Origin: Methanosarcinaceae archaeon
GTDB taxonomy: Archaea; Halobacteriota; Methanosarcinia; Methanosarcinales; Methanosarcinaceae
DNA: 5,622 bases
Direction of reading: 5' to 3'
Assembly: GCA_030594665.1 (NCBI GenBank)
Contig: JAUVET010000120.1
Span: 1 to 5,622, forward strand
Part shown: in pieces, positions 5,191-5,622 of the stretch
How positions within the stretch are numbered: the first letter of the stretch is position 1
Layout: each line of letters opens with the position of its first letter
Translations under genes and position numbers: made by a program
Notes under the pieces: model-generated
What the model saw: the letters and a program-made list of their open reading frames with translations, nothing else
What the model was told of the DNA's origin: nothing
The model's database searches: none

Positions 5191-5610
5191 ATGGGCCGGA
5201 ATAGAGAATATCAGGTCGCCAAAAAAATAAGTTTGAGCGATTTGGAAAAAACAATCAAAGGAAAAGAAAAGGAACTTCGTGTACTGAAAAGACTTTACTT
5301 CATACGTTTTCTCTATCAAGGATGCGTTATAGAAGAAGCAAGTGAAAAGCTCGGGATTACCATGCCGACTGCTTATGAATGGCTCAAACGGTGGAATAAA
5401 TCAGGATATGATGGACTTATTCCAAACTTCAACGGAGGTCCAAAACCAAAACTTAGCGAAGAGGAAACTGAGATATTAAAGAACCTACTCAAACACAAAG
5501 ATGACTGGAAATTAAAAGAAGTTCGCAAGCTGATCAAAGAGCAATTTGGTGTTGAGCATTCTGAAATGCACGTCTGGAGGATCATGGTAAAGCTGAAGCA
5601 AGCACCATAA
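5191..5610 (+). CDS. IS630-family transposase, N-terminal DNA-binding part (orfA-like)
   Basis: The 139-residue protein has the two DNA-binding units found at the front of IS630/Tc1-type transposases. A basic coiled N-terminus (about 8-34, ISLSDLEKTIKGKEKELRVL) is followed by a helix-turn-helix at about 36-70 (EEASEKLGITMPTAYEWLKRW). Next come SGYDGLIPNFNGGPKPKL (71-88), matching the GLIP..GGRPSKL linker of the family, and a winged helix at about 89-135 (KDDWKLKEVRKLIKEQFGVEHSEMHVWRIM). The DDE catalytic domain is absent; TAA stops the frame 12 bases before the window ends. Many IS630 elements split the transposase in two frames joined by frameshifting, so the rest may follow. Frame 2 just after reads KHHNTLNG, loosely like the basic linker before the catalytic domain. 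A decayed copy or a solo DNA-binding protein are alternatives. Confidence 0.8.
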   Translation: MGRNREYQVAKKISLSDLEKTIKGKEKELRVLKRLYFIRFLYQGCVIEEASEKLGITMPTAYEWLKRWNKSGYDGLIPNFNGGPKPKLSEEETEILKNLLKHKDDWKLKEVRKLIKEQFGVEHSEMHVWRIMVKLKQAP

Positions 5611-5622
5611 TACGCTTAATGG

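Overview
The window looks like chromosome of a euryarchaeote, most likely a methanogen or relative near the Methanosarcinales/Methanomicrobia. The grounds are an archaeal block of translation and ribosome-assembly genes (aIF1A, Rio1 kinase, Dim2/Pno1-type KH protein), an archaeal single-domain KaiC/RadA-like ATPase with a ribbon-helix-helix head, archaeal TATA-type promoters, and an IS630-type transposase N-terminal ORF of a kind common in these genomes. The assignment rests on remembered family resemblance, not on a search.

Layout, left to right. Positions 1-1134 (+) hold the C-terminal four fifths or more of dihydroorotase (pyrimidine synthesis), cut by the window edge. After a short AT-rich promoter comes a RHH-KaiC ATPase (+, 1215-2114). 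It converges on a small membrane protein of DUF1614 type (-, 2246-2938). The gap between the two is filled almost exactly by a 129-bp element with imperfect terminal inverted repeats, which looks like a MITE or IS remnant.

From 4708 leftwards runs a minus-strand operon: aIF1A, Rio1, Dim2-like KH protein, with the DUF1614 gene 70 bp further downstream and possibly under its own promoter. The first three act together: aIF1A in start-codon selection on the small subunit, Rio1 and Dim2 in late maturation of the small subunit and its rRNA 3' end. The aIF1A gene appears to start at CTG, supported by a Shine-Dalgarno sequence and a well-placed TATA box. It ends in two amber codons in frame with rio1.

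Positions 4761-5190 contain no gene I can support, only hairpins, AT-rich promoter-like DNA and probably the left end of an insertion sequence. The right end (5191-5610, +) encodes the two-helix-turn-helix N-terminal part of an IS630-family transposase; its catalytic part would lie past the window edge. TAG ends three of the seven genes, which argues against heavy pyrrolysine use of this codon. I saw no CRISPR array, tRNA or rRNA. No clearly new multi-gene system is evident. The best leads are the CTG start of aIF1A, the MITE-like element and the RHH-KaiC fusion.
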